NCBI GenBank assembly: GCA_964464435.1 | Contig: CAYXGE010000087.1 | Coordinates: 1-7,752 of the forward strand | Source: CAYXGE01 sp964464435 | GTDB taxonomy: Bacteria > Pseudomonadota > Gammaproteobacteria > Burkholderiales > Methylophilaceae | DNA: 7,752 nucleotides | Reading direction: 5' to 3' | Shown: positions 7,301-7,752 of the stretch, in pieces | How the letters are laid out: each line of letters starts with the position of its first letter | Position numbering within the stretch: position 1 is the first letter of the stretch | Notes under the pieces: model-generated | The model's input: the letters and a program-made list of their open reading frames with translations, nothing else | Told to the model about the DNA's origin: nothing | Databases searched by the model: none | Program-made: the position numbers and the translations under genes

Positions 7301-7401
7301 TGGCCTATGCCATTATGGGCGGGTTAACGGTTGCAACCTTATTAACCATTATTTCTTTACCAGCCATTTATGCGGCTTGGTATCGTGTAAAAGTGTTTTA
7401 A
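4339..7401 (+). CDS. RND-family efflux permease (AcrB/TriC/VexH-like)
   Basis: This 1020-residue inner-membrane proton/drug antiporter has the usual duplicated layout. TM1 is near 13-31 and a large periplasmic porter loop runs to about 335. TM2-TM6 lie near 339-490, TM7 near 531-551, a second periplasmic loop runs to about 866, and TM8-TM12 fill 868-1014. The TM4 proton-relay aspartates are present as VDD, D403 and D404. In TM10 the lysine of AcrB (K940) is replaced by arginine, R931 in MIMRNS. The VDDAI motif points to the drug-exporting HAE1-like group and away from heavy-metal pumps; substrates cannot be predicted. It starts at TTG, 4339, overlapping the adaptor's TGA stop as TTGA. The first later Met is residue 20, inside TM1, so TTG is the credible start. 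No outer-membrane channel gene follows in the window. Confidence 0.96.
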   Translation: MKSFNLSEWALKHQSLVLFAMLMLTIIGMASYGKLGQSEDPPFTFKAMTIRTGWPGASANEVALQVTDKIEKKMQEVPHLHFISSYSRAGESMVILRIDDGTAAKDMPNVWYQARKKMSDIRHTLPANIEGPIFNDEFGDVYGNLYALTGNGYDNAELKRQAERIRAEFLRIHDVAKVDFFGEQKQRIYIDISNAKLATLGLSTEQILQTIRAQNPMLASGTFHTADESIRVSLSGHFNQLETVRNLHFRVNGQDLQLKDIATVKHGYQAPPTQTTRYMGKEALFIGISMQEGGDIIALGEHIDEAIARIRKQLPIGLELHTITSQPDIVQHSVNEFVKSLAEAVVIVLAVSLLSLGWRTGLVVAVTIPIVLAITFLLMRLFGVGLHKISLGALILALGLLVDDAIIAVEMMASKMEQGWDRIRAASFAYNSTAMPMLSGTLVTAAGFLPIATAASSTGEYTRSIFQVTVIALLVSWVAAVVFVPYLGYKMLPNLSSHQTHQQDIYQSSAYQKLRRLITWCVQHYWVVIFITIATFVLSIIGFSKVQQQFFPDSTRPELIVDLRLTEGASYYATDASVKKMEQWLSKQTGISNYVAYIGSGSPRFYLPLDQQLPRKNFAEFVVLTKSYADREALRSKIIRLFETDFPELKGSVFRLENGPPVGFPVQFRVSGPVEAEQDYEILRQQAAKVAEVMRANPYLSNVQYDWEAPIKKIHLEIDQSKARLLGVNNAEIAQFIGGALNELYITEFREGNELIDLVVRGNTEERTQVSRIGDLMIKTQSGKSVSLAQVAKIHYTFEDGLIWRRNRAPTISVRATLYGHMQAPVVSNMVEQKLGAIRQQLPLGYHIDTGGAVEESATGSASVAAGAPLFIIAVLTILMLQLQSFSRVTLVLITAPMGIIGVALFLLIFNQPFGFVAMLGTIALSGMIMRNSVILVDQIAQDKAEGKADWQAIVESTVRRFRPIVLTAAAAILAMIPLTQSAFFGPMAYAIMGGLTVATLLTIISLPAIYAAWYRVKVF

Positions 7402-7438
7402 TCCAAGGTCACTTAAAGAAATACGCAAATTATTACGA

Positions 7439-7444
7439 TATAAT
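7439..7444 (+). promoter_or_regulatory. Possible -10 element upstream of the Pcm-like gene
   Basis: A consensus TATAAT lies 51 nt before the ATG at 7496, within the gap after the permease. No good -35 is visible at 16-18 nt upstream (the sequence there is A-rich) and no TG extension precedes it. It may be a weak or activator-dependent promoter, or a chance match in AT-rich DNA. Confidence 0.35.
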
Positions 7445-7495
7445 AGAAATCAATCAAATGCATACCTAACTTTAAAGGTGAGATAAGAGCAAGCT

Positions 7496-7752
7496 ATGAA
7501 CACATTCGCTTTTGAACAATCTCGTTTTGCTAATGCCACAGAAGCCGCACGCTTTAACATGGTAGAGCAACAAATTCGCACTTGGGAAGTCCTAGACCAA
7601 GATGTACTCGATATTTTTAGCAAAGTGCCGCGTGAGGCATTTGTGCCATCGCAGTATCAAGGCCTAGCATTTGCCGATATTGAAATTCCGATTGGTCATG
7701 GTCAAACCATGCTCTCACCCAAAATTGAAGGGCGCATTTTGCAGGCCTTAGC
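7496..7752 (+). CDS. pcm: Protein-L-isoaspartate O-methyltransferase homologue (5' part)
   Basis: The frame is open from the ATG at 7496 to the right edge, giving 85 complete codons. The N-terminal region is characteristic of the Pcm family: ARFNMVEQQIRTWEVLD (18-34), then KVPREAFVP (44-52), then LAFADIEIPIGHGQTMLSP (57-75), the last being the strongly conserved segment before the methyltransferase fold. Family members use S-adenosylmethionine to methylate isoaspartyl residues for protein repair. The AdoMet-binding GxGxG motif lies beyond the window, so activity cannot be judged; some proteobacterial homologues of this type are divergent. AAGAG at 7485-7489 precedes the start by 6 nt, with a further AAGGTGAG at 7475-7482. 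It follows the permease by 94 nt without a visible terminator, so partial read-through from the efflux operon is possible. Confidence 0.9.
   Translation, partial: MNTFAFEQSRFANATEAARFNMVEQQIRTWEVLDQDVLDIFSKVPREAFVPSQYQGLAFADIEIPIGHGQTMLSPKIEGRILQAL

Noticed and set aside
6873..7301. Minus-strand frame of 142 codons inside the permease gene
   Set aside because: It is antisense to TM8-TM11 of the permease; its sequence is explained by the reverse complement of hydrophobic codons.
7411..7444. A complete sigma-70 promoter before the Pcm-like gene
   Set aside because: TATAAT is present, but the positions 16-18 nt upstream are AAGAAA-like with no resemblance to TTGACA, so only the -10 is listed, at low confidence.
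1..7752. CRISPR arrays, tRNA or rRNA genes, insertion sequences or phage attachment sites
   Set aside because: I saw no spaced repeats, clover-leaf sequence, transposase motifs or terminal inverted repeats; the window is covered by ordinary chromosomal genes.

Overview
The window looks like chromosomal DNA of a Gram-negative proteobacterium with moderately low GC. The RND efflux pump with its lipoprotein adaptor, the secreted small protein and the Pcm homologue all fit a betaproteobacterium. Overall gene style suggests the Methylophilaceae (Methylotenera-like methylotrophs), but that taxonomic guess is an inference and was not tested by any search.

Layout. Positions 1-327 hold the 5' part of a minus-strand gene, possibly a phosphotransferase or kinase-like protein, which runs off the left edge. 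Positions 328-559 are an AT-rich divergent intergenic region. A 45-codon gene at 560-697 encodes a small two-helix membrane protein and is closed by a convincing stem-loop terminator at 717-744. A strong promoter follows (-35 TTGACA at 803-808, extended -10 at 824-832). It carries two abutting 14-bp direct repeats (817-830 and 831-844), each containing a TAACA-n-YGTTA dyad, the expected form of a TetR-type operator.

From that promoter six plus-strand genes run head to tail with short gaps or overlaps: a secreted DUF2147 protein, a four-helix DUF2269 membrane protein, a short-chain dehydrogenase (SDR), a TetR-family repressor with a WHG-type C-terminal region, a lipoprotein membrane-fusion adaptor and a 1020-residue RND efflux permease of the TriC/VexH-like drug branch. 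Two junctions overlap (TetR/adaptor by 8 nt, adaptor/permease by 4 nt with a TTG start). This suggests one repressor-controlled efflux and envelope operon of about 6.5 kb. No outer-membrane channel gene is present, so the pump would need a TolC-type partner encoded elsewhere.

After the permease, a 94-nt gap without a visible terminator but with a TATAAT box leads to the start of a protein-L-isoaspartate O-methyltransferase homologue (7496 onward), cut by the right edge.

Most of the content belongs to known families. The parts most worth a second look are the tandem operator, the unusual cargo of uncharacterised DUF2147 and DUF2269 genes plus an SDR upstream of the repressor and pump, and the free-standing small membrane protein.
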